From assembly GCA_965544035.1 (NCBI GenBank), contig CBEULR010000001.1:159749-223748 (forward strand): a stretch of 64,000 nucleotides of DNA. Reading direction: 5' to 3'. A model generated the notes under the pieces. It searched no databases and was not told the DNA's origin. It saw only the letters and a list, made by a program, of their open reading frames with translations. Origin of the DNA: CBEULR01 sp965544035. GTDB lineage: Bacteria; Bacillota; Desulfotomaculia; Desulfotomaculales; Desulforudaceae. Positions 1 to 8,779 of this stretch are shown here, in pieces (position 1 is the first letter of the stretch; the number at the start of each line of letters is the position of its first letter). A program made the position numbers and the translations under genes.

Positions 1-178
1 CGTTTAAATGACTAATTGGACAACTCCGGAAATCATCCTGCCGCAATGTAGTGGAATTATCTAGCATTATACCAGTGCATCGGCTGGAGATACATAATCT
101 TCAAGGATGGTTTTCGTCCCGTGAGCAAATTCTAAATGGTGAATACAAAACCAGAAAACTAAGGAGGTTTTGAGTGGC
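1..178. other. 5' flank without a recognisable gene
   Basis: No coding frame that I can support and no convincing promoter pair. It ends with the strong ribosome binding site (AAGGAGG, 161-167) of the first gene. Confidence 0.4.
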
Positions 179-496
179 ATGTATGTTGCTCAGGGAAGAA
201 ACTATCTGGATCAGCGTGTCGATGTAATCCCTTCACCCAGCCTTAAAGATCGCCACGCGACGGTGATGTACGACGGAATTCTTAAACACTCCGGCGCGGA
301 CAGGGTGTTCATTCATTATGGATTTGACGGTTGGAACAACACCTGCACGGAAGAGATGCGCCGCGAGCCCGACGGGAACTTTAGCTGTTCCATTCAGATG
401 CGGGGAACCAGCGAGTGCAACTTCTGCTTCAAAGACAGCGCAAACAACTGGGACACCAATAACGGCTGGAACTGGTCGACGGATATCCGTTACTAG
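179..496 (+). CDS. stand-alone carbohydrate-binding module (CBM25/53-like)
   Basis: A 105-residue protein that looks like a single starch-type carbohydrate-binding domain with no catalytic domain. The central HYGFDGWNN stretch and the later aromatic-rich end (NNWDTNNGWNW) match the CBM25/CBM53 pattern, where tryptophans stack on sugar rings. No signal peptide is visible, so a cytoplasmic role (glycogen or granulose binding) is possible. A longer frame starts with TTG at 170, but AAGGAGG at 161-167 is only 2 nt from it and 11 nt from the ATG at 179, so the ATG is preferred. It is followed by its own terminator and is probably monocistronic. Family assignment is by motif only. Confidence 0.65.
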   Translation: MYVAQGRNYLDQRVDVIPSPSLKDRHATVMYDGILKHSGADRVFIHYGFDGWNNTCTEEMRREPDGNFSCSIQMRGTSECNFCFKDSANNWDTNNGWNWSTDIRY

Positions 497-522
497 CGGC
501 AACCGTTCTATTGAGCGCTCCT

Positions 523-555
523 ACGGGGAAGATGTCTTCCCCGTTTGCTTTTTGC
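523..555 (+). terminator. rho-independent terminator of the CBM gene
   Basis: A 10-bp perfect stem (ACGGGGAAGA at 523-532 with TCTTCCCCGT at 535-544) followed by a T-rich tract (TTGCTTTTT). Confidence 0.8.
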
Positions 556-614
556 GCAGATGATCCCCCTCTGGTAACATGAGATCAAACAGCATTCCTT
601 TACAGGGGGCGGAC

Positions 615-1280
615 ATGCGACGGGGAAATCCCTTCAGTAGACAAGCAGCCAACGATGCGCGAAAACGGGTTGATGATCTGCGAAAAAGGTATCCAGGTCT
701 GGACAGACACCGGCTTGCTGAGCGGTTGATCAACGATAAGGCCAGACTTTGCGCACTTTGCGGCGCACTTACGGCCATACCGGCCATTATGCCGGGCATC
801 GGCACCCTCGTAGCCATCGCGTCCGGGCTGGTTGTGGATATCACCGTCTTGGGTTATCTGTTGTCAAGACTGGTGTTGGAACTGTCCACCCTGTTTGATC
901 ACGATCCGTTGTCCCCGCGCGTGCAGCAGGAAGCGATACGCATTTTCGGACTTGCCGCCGGAGTTCAGTCGGCCGGGAAACACGCGGCCAAGACGGCGGC
1001 GGATGTACTGGCCCGCCAGGCGGCCGCCGGCGGGATGAGCCGGCCCCTGTTCCTGATGGGACTGCGTGCCAGCCAGCGTTCGGTTGTCGCCCGAATATTG
1101 CCGCTGGCCGGTGTCGGATTGGCCGCACTGGTTACCTACCTATTCGCCCGCGGCATGGGCCGGCGCATGCTTGCCCACTATGAACGGACGGCAACCGATG
1201 ATTGGAGTGGACGTACTCTTGACGTGGACTACCGGGTTAGTACGGGCGCACCCGGACACGGTCGGGACACAGTAATTTAA
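615..1280 (+). CDS. EcsC-like membrane-associated protein of unknown function
   Basis: About 221 residues. The N-terminal 40 residues are basic and helical. A glycine/alanine-rich hydrophobic region follows (about residues 45-85, with PGIGTLVAIASG) and a second hydrophobic helix pair lies at about 165-190 (ILPLAGVGLAALVTYLFARG). This arrangement resembles the EcsC family, whose function is unsettled. The ATG at 615 follows a G-rich Shine-Dalgarno stretch (606-612); an in-frame ATG at 579 is possible but lacks one. The 3' end overlaps the convergent rhomboid gene by 44 bp. Confidence 0.5.
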   Translation: MRRGNPFSRQAANDARKRVDDLRKRYPGLDRHRLAERLINDKARLCALCGALTAIPAIMPGIGTLVAIASGLVVDITVLGYLLSRLVLELSTLFDHDPLSPRVQQEAIRIFGLAAGVQSAGKHAAKTAADVLARQAAAGGMSRPLFLMGLRASQRSVVARILPLAGVGLAALVTYLFARGMGRRMLAHYERTATDDWSGRTLDVDYRVSTGAPGHGRDTVI

Positions 1281-1920
1281 CCAGTATCATACCTGCTACA
1301 AAGCCTCCGACATGAGCCCACCAGGCGACTGTAGCCGCGCCTCCGGCCAATGCCGCTAAGCCGTTTACAAGCTGCAGACCGAACCAAATCAGCAGAAAAA
1401 CTACGGCCGGAAGCTCCACGAAAGTGATGACAAAAAGAAGCGGCAGCAGGGTCAGTACGCGGGAACGCGAGAAGTTCAGAAAATAGGCGCCGAGAACTCC
1501 GGCTACCGCACCGCTGGCGCCGATTGTCGGCACCAGCGAAGCGGCGTTGGTAATAATATGGGCGAAACCGCCCGCAAGACCCACCAGCAGGTAAAACAGG
1601 AGGAAACGTGCCCGGCCCATAACGTCTTCCACATTATCGCCGAAAACCCATAGAAACCACATGTTGCTCAAAATGTGCAGCCACCCGCCGTGGATAAACA
1701 TGGAACTGAACATTGGTATCCATGTACCGATGGCAAACGGCGCCTCCGCGAATGCTTGAACTTGCAGAGCCGGTACAATACCGAAATGTTCGACGAAAGC
1801 CGTCGTTTGACCGCCCGTAAGCGTGAGCTGAAAAACAAACACAAGCACGTTAACGGCGATGATGGAAACGGTCACAATTGGAAAGTACCGGGAGCGGATG
1901 GTGTCCCGAATGGGAATCAC
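1237..1920 (-). CDS. rhomboid-family intramembrane serine protease
   Basis: 227 residues with about six membrane helices. The catalytic serine lies in GASG (S136) and the catalytic histidine in WAHVGGFVAG (H203). The L1-loop motif is present as HGGWLHILSNMW at about 77-88. Rhomboids cleave membrane-protein substrates within the bilayer; the substrate here is unknown. It starts with GTG at 1920 behind AGGGGG. It is the last gene of a long minus-strand series and its end overlaps the convergent EcsC-like gene. Confidence 0.93.
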   Translation of the reverse strand: MIPIRDTIRSRYFPIVTVSIIAVNVLVFVFQLTLTGGQTTAFVEHFGIVPALQVQAFAEAPFAIGTWIPMFSSMFIHGGWLHILSNMWFLWVFGDNVEDVMGRARFLLFYLLVGLAGGFAHIITNAASLVPTIGASGAVAGVLGAYFLNFSRSRVLTLLPLLFVITFVELPAVVFLLIWFGLQLVNGLAALAGGAATVAWWAHVGGFVAGMILVKLLCPDRVRVRPY

Positions 1921-1961
1921 TTCGCAGTCCCCCTAATCACGCCTCGTTCGGTCGTCGCGCG

Positions 1962-3116
1962 TTACTCGTTGCCAAGGTCCTGTTCCAAAATGCTTGCCAG
2001 ATCATCCTGCGTGGCTTTCCTGATGTTTGCCGACAGAGAACTGCTCTTCATTGCAGCGCCGACAATCTCTATTATGTCCTCGCGCTTCAGGCCCAACTCG
2101 CCCAGTTTGGCGGGGAGCCCCAGCCTTTCCACCAGTTTGCGGACATAGATAACGAACTTCCTTGCCGCTTCTTCGGCATCCGACGTGCGGTGGGCGATTC
2201 CGGTGCGGTAACCCAGCTCGGCGTACGCATCGACAGCCAGCGGGAAGTTAAAATCCATCACCTTCGGCAAGAGCATGCCGCAGACGAGACCGTGCGGCAG
2301 TCCGTAGCGGCTTCCGATCGGGTGGGCGAGCGCGTGTACGGCACCGGTGCCGGCCGAGTTGATCGCCATGCCCGCCATCATGGCCGCCAAGGCCATCTTT
2401 TCACGTGCGTCTTTCTTGCCGCCATAGGAATATGCCGTATATATGTTCTGGACGATTAGGCGGACCGATTCGGCGGCCAGCGCCGATGCCGGCGGCAGTG
2501 CCCAGCGGGAACTGTAAGCTTCGATGGCGTGGGTCAGGGCGTCCAGACCGGTGTATGCTGTTAGCGTACCCGGCATTGACATCGTTAGAATCGGATCGAC
2601 GATGGCTGTTCTTGCCATCCAGTAATCATTGCGCAAGCTGGCCTTCTTCCCGGCTTCCGGATCAATGAGTACGGCATTGCGGGTTACCTCCGAACCGCTT
2701 CCGGCCGTCGTCGGCAGTGCTACCCAGGGTATGGGCGGAATATCTGGGTCCTTTCCGCGCAAGTACTCGGCTGTCGGTTCTGCAGCGTGATAGAGACCGG
2801 CGATCGCCTTTGCGGTGTCGAGCACGCTTCCGCCTCCGATGCCCAGAATGAATTCCGTGCCGTGCTCACGTGCGATGCGCCGTCCTTCATCCACCATTGT
2901 AGTGGTGGGTTCGCTTCCCACCTCGAAAAAGGCCAGGTCAAGGTCTGACGATTTAAGAGGGATCAGAACGCGGTCCCTGTTTTCCGGAAATCGGAGTGTG
3001 CTTCGTCCCGAAACCAGAAGAACACGCTTGCCGAAACGCGAGATTTCCTGGACAAGACGATAAGTGGATCCGGGGCCGAAGAGGATGCGTTCCGGGGTCA
3101 AGAGATCAAACAGCAT
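1962..3116 (-). CDS. iron-containing alcohol dehydrogenase
   Basis: 384 residues, the usual length of group III Fe-dependent alcohol dehydrogenases. The NAD(P)-binding GGGSVLDTAK motif is at about 96-105, followed by LPTTAGSGSEVT. Metal-ligand histidines lie in DALTHAIEAY and HALAHPIGSRYGLPHG. It would interconvert an alcohol and an aldehyde or ketone; the substrate cannot be read from sequence. The ATG is preceded by GGAGG at good spacing. It lies between a nitroreductase and a rhomboid gene, and that context gives no metabolic clue. Confidence 0.93.
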   Translation of the reverse strand: MLFDLLTPERILFGPGSTYRLVQEISRFGKRVLLVSGRSTLRFPENRDRVLIPLKSSDLDLAFFEVGSEPTTTMVDEGRRIAREHGTEFILGIGGGSVLDTAKAIAGLYHAAEPTAEYLRGKDPDIPPIPWVALPTTAGSGSEVTRNAVLIDPEAGKKASLRNDYWMARTAIVDPILTMSMPGTLTAYTGLDALTHAIEAYSSRWALPPASALAAESVRLIVQNIYTAYSYGGKKDAREKMALAAMMAGMAINSAGTGAVHALAHPIGSRYGLPHGLVCGMLLPKVMDFNFPLAVDAYAELGYRTGIAHRTSDAEEAARKFVIYVRKLVERLGLPAKLGELGLKREDIIEIVGAAMKSSSLSANIRKATQDDLASILEQDLGNE

Positions 3117-3146
3117 GGGAAAACCTCCAGATCGACAGTGTTTGTC

Positions 3147-3671
3147 TTATACGTATTTCCTGATGCTTTCCAGTTCCCGACGCGCGGGGATCGGATGATC
3201 CCCATCGGCTGGATAGCCCACGGCGATGATCGCTAGCGGACGAAGAGAGTCTGGGATGCCCAGACAGGCACGCACGCGGTCTTCGTTGAACGCGCCGACC
3301 CAGCAGGATCCAAGTCCGTAGTCCGCGGCTGCAAGCAGAATGTTCTGTGCGGCTGCGGCGGTGTCCTGGATGCAATAGAGATCTTCCCCGCGCCGACCGT
3401 AAATGCGCGCCGAGCGCCGGGGTTCGGCGCACACCACGATGCATACCGGGGCTTCGGCCGCGAAGTGCTGCCCGAAAGCCGCATCGGCCAGACAACGCCT
3501 GACTGCCGGGTCGTGGACGACATAAAAGTACCACGGCTGCAGGTTTCCTGCACTCGGCGCCCATCGGGCCGCTTCAATGAGCTTGTCTGTGACGTCCACA
3601 GGTACGGAGTCGGTCGTAAACCGGCGGATTGAGCGCCGCTTCCGTATCTGTTGCAGCAATTCATCGGGCAT
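3147..3671 (-). CDS. nitroreductase-family FMN oxidoreductase
   Basis: 174 residues. The N-terminal phosphate-binding signature IRKRRSIRRF, the AARWAPSAGNLQPW stretch and the C-terminal half with the GLGSCWVGAF motif are typical of small NAD(P)H-dependent, FMN-binding nitroreductases. The longest frame starts at 3722, but the ATG at 3671 has GGGGAG upstream and gives the normal family N-terminus. Its start overlaps the end of the DUF192 gene by 11 bp, so the two are probably translationally coupled. Natural substrate unknown. Confidence 0.9.
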   Translation of the reverse strand: MPDELLQQIRKRRSIRRFTTDSVPVDVTDKLIEAARWAPSAGNLQPWYFYVVHDPAVRRCLADAAFGQHFAAEAPVCIVVCAEPRRSARIYGRRGEDLYCIQDTAAAAQNILLAAADYGLGSCWVGAFNEDRVRACLGIPDSLRPLAIIAVGYPADGDHPIPARRELESIRKYV

Positions 3672-4038
3672 ATTCACCGCTCCCCGTTCGGGTGTTAACC
3701 TCTGTCTCGCCCAACCGGTCACCCGGTTCAGTTCGGGAACGGGCGATGGTGCCGGCCGGCAGTTCGACTACACTCCGGGCGGTGCGCACCAGCGGGCTCA
3801 GCCGATAGGGCTTTAATGAGGGTATTATATGCACCACGAACAGGTATTCATCGATGAACAGAACATCGATGGGAAAGCGCATAAAAAAGGTGTGGATTGA
3901 GTTGCAGGGTGTGATCATGAGACCCTCACCTTGCGGAAGCTCCGATCTACCCATCAATCCGCGCAGTCTCTTGCCGAACGTGTCGGCCACCTTCAGCTTG
4001 TCGGCCACAACGGTGCCCTTGGTTAGGTTGCGCAGCAT
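3661..4038 (-). CDS. DUF192 family protein
   Basis: 125 residues. The characteristic DUF192 core is clear: FGKRLRGLMGR, then MITPCNSIHTFFMRFPIDVLF and the end VVELPAGTI. Function unknown. Many bacterial members carry a secretion signal, but this copy begins almost at the domain and appears cytoplasmic. The unusual feature is a variable charged C-terminal tail that overlaps the next gene. Confidence 0.85.
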   Translation of the reverse strand: MLRNLTKGTVVADKLKVADTFGKRLRGLMGRSELPQGEGLMITPCNSIHTFFMRFPIDVLFIDEYLFVVHIIPSLKPYRLSPLVRTARSVVELPAGTIARSRTEPGDRLGETEVNTRTGSGEYAR

Positions 4039-4065
4039 TGCTATCGATTCCCCATCAGTTGTGAT

Positions 4066-5106
4066 TCAGTCACGGCGGGGCCATGAATGAAAGTCGGCAA
4101 CGTCCTCAATCTCCTTGGTGCGATCCCGCGCCATTAAATTGGTGACCGCCCGTCTGGGAGACCATCCCTCAAAAAGCACTCGATATATCTCAGTCGTAAT
4201 GGGCATTTCCACGTTGAGTGAACGGGCCAGCGCATAGACTGCTTTGGTTGTGCGTACCCCTTCGACCACCATGTTCACCGAGCGCTGCGCGTCGGTAACG
4301 GACACCCCCTGACCGATGGCGATTCCGGCCCGGCGGTTGCGGCTGTGTACACTGGTGCAGGTCACAATAAGATCGCCCACCCCGGCCAAACCGGCGAAGG
4401 TCAGTGGGTCGGCGCCCAACCGCACACCCAAACGCACGATTTCGGCCAGACCGCGGGTCATAAGCGCGGCCTTTGCGTTGTCGCCGAAGCCCAGCCCCTC
4501 GGCGATGCCGGTTCCCAAGGCGATAATGTTTTTCAGTGCCCCGCCGAGTTCCACACCGATGATGTCGCGGTTGGTGTAAACACGCAGCGTCGGTCCCATA
4601 AACACGTCCTGCACAGCTTGGGCGGTCCCGATACTCGGGGAAGCGGCCACAACGGCCGTAGGTTGACCCCGGCCTGCTTCTTCAGCGTGACTTGGTCCGG
4701 AAAGAACGGCATATTGGTCAAGCTCGGGATCGTGGCGGACCTGAGCATAAACCTGAGACAGGCGCAATCCGGTGTTCTCCTCGATCCCTTTGGCGACGTT
4801 GACTACGACCGTGTCCTTCGGCAGCTGCGGAACAACTCGGCCGAGCACTTCCCGAAAAGCCTGCGAAGGCACCGCGGAAACGATGAGATCGGCCCCGCGC
4901 ACGGCTGCCGACAGGTTGGTCAAGACCTCGATTTCGGGATCCAGCTTGACCCCCGGGAGATATCGCTTGTTTTCCCCTTCTTGAATGATCGCGCGGGCGA
5001 GATCGCCACGTCGTGCCCAGAGTCGCACGGAGCACGCGTTTTGCGAAAGAAGGTGCGCCAGAGCCGTCCCCCAGCTTCCGGCTCCGAGAACCGCCACTGC
5101 CCTCAT
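4066..5106 (-). CDS. gpsA: NAD(P)H-dependent glycerol-3-phosphate dehydrogenase
   Basis: 346 residues. It reduces dihydroxyacetone phosphate to sn-glycerol 3-phosphate for phospholipid synthesis. The Rossmann motif VLGAGSWGTALA is at residues 5-16. The catalytic lysine region is in LGGALKNIIALGTGIAEGLG, preceded by the AVLSGPSHAEE motif. Three tandem ATGs exist near the start; the one at 5106 has AAGGAG 7 nt upstream. PlsY, which uses its product, is encoded two genes upstream, with purLQ in between. Confidence 0.97.
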   Translation of the reverse strand: MRAVAVLGAGSWGTALAHLLSQNACSVRLWARRGDLARAIIQEGENKRYLPGVKLDPEIEVLTNLSAAVRGADLIVSAVPSQAFREVLGRVVPQLPKDTVVVNVAKGIEENTGLRLSQVYAQVRHDPELDQYAVLSGPSHAEEAGRGQPTAVVAASPSIGTAQAVQDVFMGPTLRVYTNRDIIGVELGGALKNIIALGTGIAEGLGFGDNAKAALMTRGLAEIVRLGVRLGADPLTFAGLAGVGDLIVTCTSVHSRNRRAGIAIGQGVSVTDAQRSVNMVVEGVRTTKAVYALARSLNVEMPITTEIYRVLFEGWSPRRAVTNLMARDRTKEIEDVADFHSWPRRD

Positions 5107-5120
5107 CATGATTCTCCTTC

Positions 5121-5900
5121 TCAAATGTTCTTTGCGTAGTGAACGGCATTACGGAAAATAAACAGGCCGTCGGGTTCGGACTTCTTTGTTTGCCTGCGCC
5201 AAAGCGGATGCTGGGTGAGATCCACGTACCGCTCCGGATGAGGCATCAGACCCAGTATTCTCCCGGAAGGGTCGCACAGCCCGGCGACTGCATTCGGAGA
5301 GCCGTTCGGGTTGTACGGATAGGCCATAGTCGGATTCCCGTTCCGATCAGCGTAACGGAAGACGATCTGGCCTCGGTGTTCCAACTCATGCAATACCGCG
5401 TCGTCGGTGTAGAATCTCCCTTCGGCGTGTGCCGCCTGATAGGAAACAATACGGTCCTCCATACCGGCGGTAAACACGCACGGGCTTTTTTCAACGCGCA
5501 GATTCACCCAGCGGCATTCAAACCGCCCGCTCTCATTTGCGGTGAGGGTTGCCTTGATTTCACCGATGCGGATGTCCGGCAGGAGACCGGTACGTACCAG
5601 TACCTGAAACCCGTTGCATATCCCCAGGACCAGCTTGTTGTCGGCGACAAAGGCCGAGAGCTGTTCACGGAACTGGGTGAGCAGCTCGACGGCCAGAATC
5701 TTGCCGGAGGCGACGTCGTCTCCATACGAAAACCCTCCGGGGATGACCAGGATCTGAAAATCATTTAGTGTCACATCACGGGTTCGGAGTTGATTGACGT
5801 GAACCAATTCAGAATGCGCCCCGCACTTCTCAAAAGCGTAGGCCGTTTCAACATCACAATTCGTGCCGTCGGTGCGCAGGATGCATACGCGCGGCCTCAT
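5121..5900 (-). CDS. purQ: phosphoribosylformylglycinamidine synthase, glutaminase subunit
   Basis: 259 residues, a class I glutamine amidotransferase that supplies ammonia to PurL in step four of purine synthesis. Seen: the oxyanion-hole stretch VIPGGFSYGDD, the nucleophile elbow LGICNGFQ with the catalytic Cys, and the C-terminal His/Glu in MPHPERY. Its ATG overlaps the purL stop by 4 bp, so 1:1 coupled translation is likely. It is slightly longer than Bacillus PurQ (about 227 residues) and ends in a normal family C-terminus. Confidence 0.97.
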   Translation of the reverse strand: MRPRVCILRTDGTNCDVETAYAFEKCGAHSELVHVNQLRTRDVTLNDFQILVIPGGFSYGDDVASGKILAVELLTQFREQLSAFVADNKLVLGICNGFQVLVRTGLLPDIRIGEIKATLTANESGRFECRWVNLRVEKSPCVFTAGMEDRIVSYQAAHAEGRFYTDDAVLHELEHRGQIVFRYADRNGNPTMAYPYNPNGSPNAVAGLCDPSGRILGLMPHPERYVDLTQHPLWRRQTKKSEPDGLFIFRNAVHYAKNI

Positions 5901-8734
5901 ACTCCGAACACCTCCTTCATCGGCCTTTGCCAGCTTTCTTTAAGGTCTTCGAGCGGAACGCTGAAAAGCCTTCTACCGTTAGAAGAGACTGTAAGCAGCG
6001 GATTCGGAACCACCCTGCCGATTTCCAGGAACGGAACGTCCGAGAACAGTGTGCCGGCGTCGACACCGGCGGGTAGTTCGATGATAAAACATCCCGCAGT
6101 CTCATTGAACAGGAACTGTTCCGGCTTTACGCCCGCGGGAATATCGATGTCCGCGCCCAGCCGACCGCCGAAACACATCTCCGTCAGGGCCGAAACCAAG
6201 CCCCCCTCACTGATGTCGTGGCAGGCACATACATGCCCGGAGGTGATGGCGCCGTGGAGGGCGGAGAACACCCTTCGTACCGAACGGATGCTTATCCGCG
6301 GCAATTGGTTTCCTAAGAAACCGAGCACGTCGAAGTAAACCGAGCCCGCCATTTCTTCCAGGTTTCTTTCCCCAAGGAGCAGGAGACGGTTCCCGGCTTC
6401 CTTTAAATCGGCGGATACCGTAGTCCGGACGTCGGCAATCCGGCCGAAGGCGGACACACAAACCACCGGGGGAATCTGAATGGTCACACCGTCGTCGGTC
6501 TTGTAAGTGCTGGAGAGACTGTCCTTACCGGATATGAAAGGCATACCGGTTTCGGTCGAGAAGTCCACACAGCCATCGACGGCACGATCAAGAGCACCCA
6601 TCATTTCCGGATCGGGTACGGGCCAAATGAAATTATCAATCAGCATGATCTCTTCCGGGTTGGCGCCAGCCGCGACTATATTGGATACAGCTTCGGTAGC
6701 GGCCCAGATGCTTCCCCAATACGGATCTATGCGGTTGAGAACCGGATTCAGTCCGTGTCCGATAACCACAGCGTAGGGCTTGCCCAAAAGAGGAGTCAGC
6801 ACGGCCGCGTCGTTGGGCGCATCTTCGTCCACCCCGTTAAAGGGCGGAAGGGCATTGGTACCTTGTACTCCGTGGTCGTAGACGCGAACGATCGGCTCTT
6901 TGGAACAGACGTTTAGATGAGCCATGACCTTCTTAAGGGTGGAGGGCCAGTCTTCGACCGGAGACAAAGGCGGCTCGGGATAGGTTCTGCGTGTCCAACG
7001 GGCGGGCATTACCCGCTGTGGAAGACCATGGTGGAGAAAATCCATGCCCAGGTTTAAAACCTCGTCGCCGTCAAATGTGGCCCTGAAACGTTTGTCATCA
7101 GTGAACGTGCCCAGCACAGTGGCTTCAACATTGAACTCAGCACAGAGTTCCAGGAGCCGGTCGCGGTCTTCGGAACGAACGGCCAGCACCATGCGTTCCT
7201 GGCTTTCCGAGAGAAGAATCTCCCACGGTGCCAGGCCGCTGTATTTCAAGGGAGCGCGATCCAACGCAATAAGGGCACCTGTTTCACCGCCCATTTCGCC
7301 CACGGCTGATGCGAAGCCTCCGGCCCCGCAGTCGGTAATGGCCCGAATCAAATTCTCGTCTCTGGCTTTCAAGATGAAATCGTGGATGCGCTTTTCCTCA
7401 ATAGGGTGCCCTATCTGAACAGCCTGGGCATTGACCGATATCGTACGGTCGGTCATGGCTGCGCTTGAGAAAGTGGCACCATGGAGCCCGTCGCGTCCGG
7501 TGCGGCCGCCGATCACGATGATCAGATCTCCGGGCTGCGGAGTCCCCTTCTGTGCCCTGTCCGCAGGTAGAAGGCCGTAAGAACCGACGATTACCGTAGG
7601 CTTGGCCCGAAAGTCGGGGTGAAAATGCAGCGATCCGTTATTGGTGGGGATGCCCATACGGTTTCCGTAATCGCGTACCCCATCGACTACCCGCCTGAGC
7701 AGGTACCCGGGGTGCAGGCACCCGCGCGGAATTTCGCCCTGTGGGAGATCGGGCGGCCCAAAGCAGAACATATCGGTGGAGGCGATCACCTTCGCCCCCT
7801 GTCCGGTGCCCATCACATCACGAAATACACCGCCGCAACCGGTGGCCGCGCCGCCGTAAGGTTCAATGGCGGAAGGAGAGTTGTGCGTCTCAACCTTGCC
7901 GCAGATCGCCCAGCCTTCGTAGAATCCCATAACGCCCGAGTTGTCCACAAAGGCTGACAACACCAAAGGATGGTTGATCCGGGCCGTGGCCTCCTGCAGT
8001 CGCTTCAGAAACGGCTTCTTCTCCCGGCCGTCCACGACAACACGTGCCTTGAATGTCTTGTGCACGCAGTGCTCGGACCAGGTTTGGGCGAGGATCTCTA
8101 TCTCACAATCGGTGGGATCGCGCCCGTTGTCACGAAAATAATCCCGAATCAGGCGCATTTCGTCAAGGTTTAGATACAGCCTGTCCCTGCTGAGTTCGAG
8201 CAGTTGTTCATCGCTCATATTCCGGATGGGGATAATCTCGGCCGGCAGCTTTCGCCCGCTGATCAGCAGGGTCTGCGGTGGTTCAGTGACCACGTACTGA
8301 ACGGTATCGTTCACCAACAGCCTGGATGTGATCAGCTGCAAATCACCTTCCGAAAGGTGTCCGTAGAAGGCATATTCCCAGCTGGAATCGGCCGCCTGCA
8401 GAGCAGTCAGTCCGAGATCCCGGGCGGCCTTCATCAGAGAAGCGGCTTCCGGGTTCATCACCCCGGGTTTGTAAGCCACCTCAATCAACCAGTCAGCATC
8501 GGCAATGATCGGGGTGTTGACGGTGTAGATCTGGAAAACCCTTTCGGAAAGCAGTTGCTCGGCCAGAAGGACGGCATCCTCCGCAGTGATCCCTTCGAAA
8601 CGGTAGACCTTGGCCGTCCGCACCTTTTCCAGTCCGGTAATGGAAAGGGCGCTCCGTGTCTGGGCGAGCAGTTCCTCACCGTGAGTGTCTGCAAGTCCTG
8701 GTTTAAGGGTAACGCGTACTTCCTGTATCGACAA
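5897..8734 (-). CDS. purL: FGAM synthase large subunit with N-terminal PurS-like domains
   Basis: 945 residues. It converts FGAR, ATP and glutamine-derived ammonia to FGAM together with PurQ. Residues 1-70 and about 85-155 resemble two PurS units (VTLKPGLAD and IEVAYKPGVM). A linker with the substrate-binding TWSEHCVHKTF motif and two AIR-synthase-like halves follow. It is therefore intermediate between small PurL (about 740 residues plus separate PurS) and the 1300-residue single-chain enzyme. The longest frame begins at 8767. GGGGAGG at 8743-8749 and 8 nt spacing support TTG at 8734, which begins directly at the PurS fold. Confidence 0.93.
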   Translation of the reverse strand: MSIQEVRVTLKPGLADTHGEELLAQTRSALSITGLEKVRTAKVYRFEGITAEDAVLLAEQLLSERVFQIYTVNTPIIADADWLIEVAYKPGVMNPEAASLMKAARDLGLTALQAADSSWEYAFYGHLSEGDLQLITSRLLVNDTVQYVVTEPPQTLLISGRKLPAEIIPIRNMSDEQLLELSRDRLYLNLDEMRLIRDYFRDNGRDPTDCEIEILAQTWSEHCVHKTFKARVVVDGREKKPFLKRLQEATARINHPLVLSAFVDNSGVMGFYEGWAICGKVETHNSPSAIEPYGGAATGCGGVFRDVMGTGQGAKVIASTDMFCFGPPDLPQGEIPRGCLHPGYLLRRVVDGVRDYGNRMGIPTNNGSLHFHPDFRAKPTVIVGSYGLLPADRAQKGTPQPGDLIIVIGGRTGRDGLHGATFSSAAMTDRTISVNAQAVQIGHPIEEKRIHDFILKARDENLIRAITDCGAGGFASAVGEMGGETGALIALDRAPLKYSGLAPWEILLSESQERMVLAVRSEDRDRLLELCAEFNVEATVLGTFTDDKRFRATFDGDEVLNLGMDFLHHGLPQRVMPARWTRRTYPEPPLSPVEDWPSTLKKVMAHLNVCSKEPIVRVYDHGVQGTNALPPFNGVDEDAPNDAAVLTPLLGKPYAVVIGHGLNPVLNRIDPYWGSIWAATEAVSNIVAAGANPEEIMLIDNFIWPVPDPEMMGALDRAVDGCVDFSTETGMPFISGKDSLSSTYKTDDGVTIQIPPVVCVSAFGRIADVRTTVSADLKEAGNRLLLLGERNLEEMAGSVYFDVLGFLGNQLPRISIRSVRRVFSALHGAITSGHVCACHDISEGGLVSALTEMCFGGRLGADIDIPAGVKPEQFLFNETAGCFIIELPAGVDAGTLFSDVPFLEIGRVVPNPLLTVSSNGRRLFSVPLEDLKESWQRPMKEVFGV

Positions 8735-8779
8735 TGTATCGACCTCCCCATCCATTGTAGCACGCACGCCCGGAGTGAT

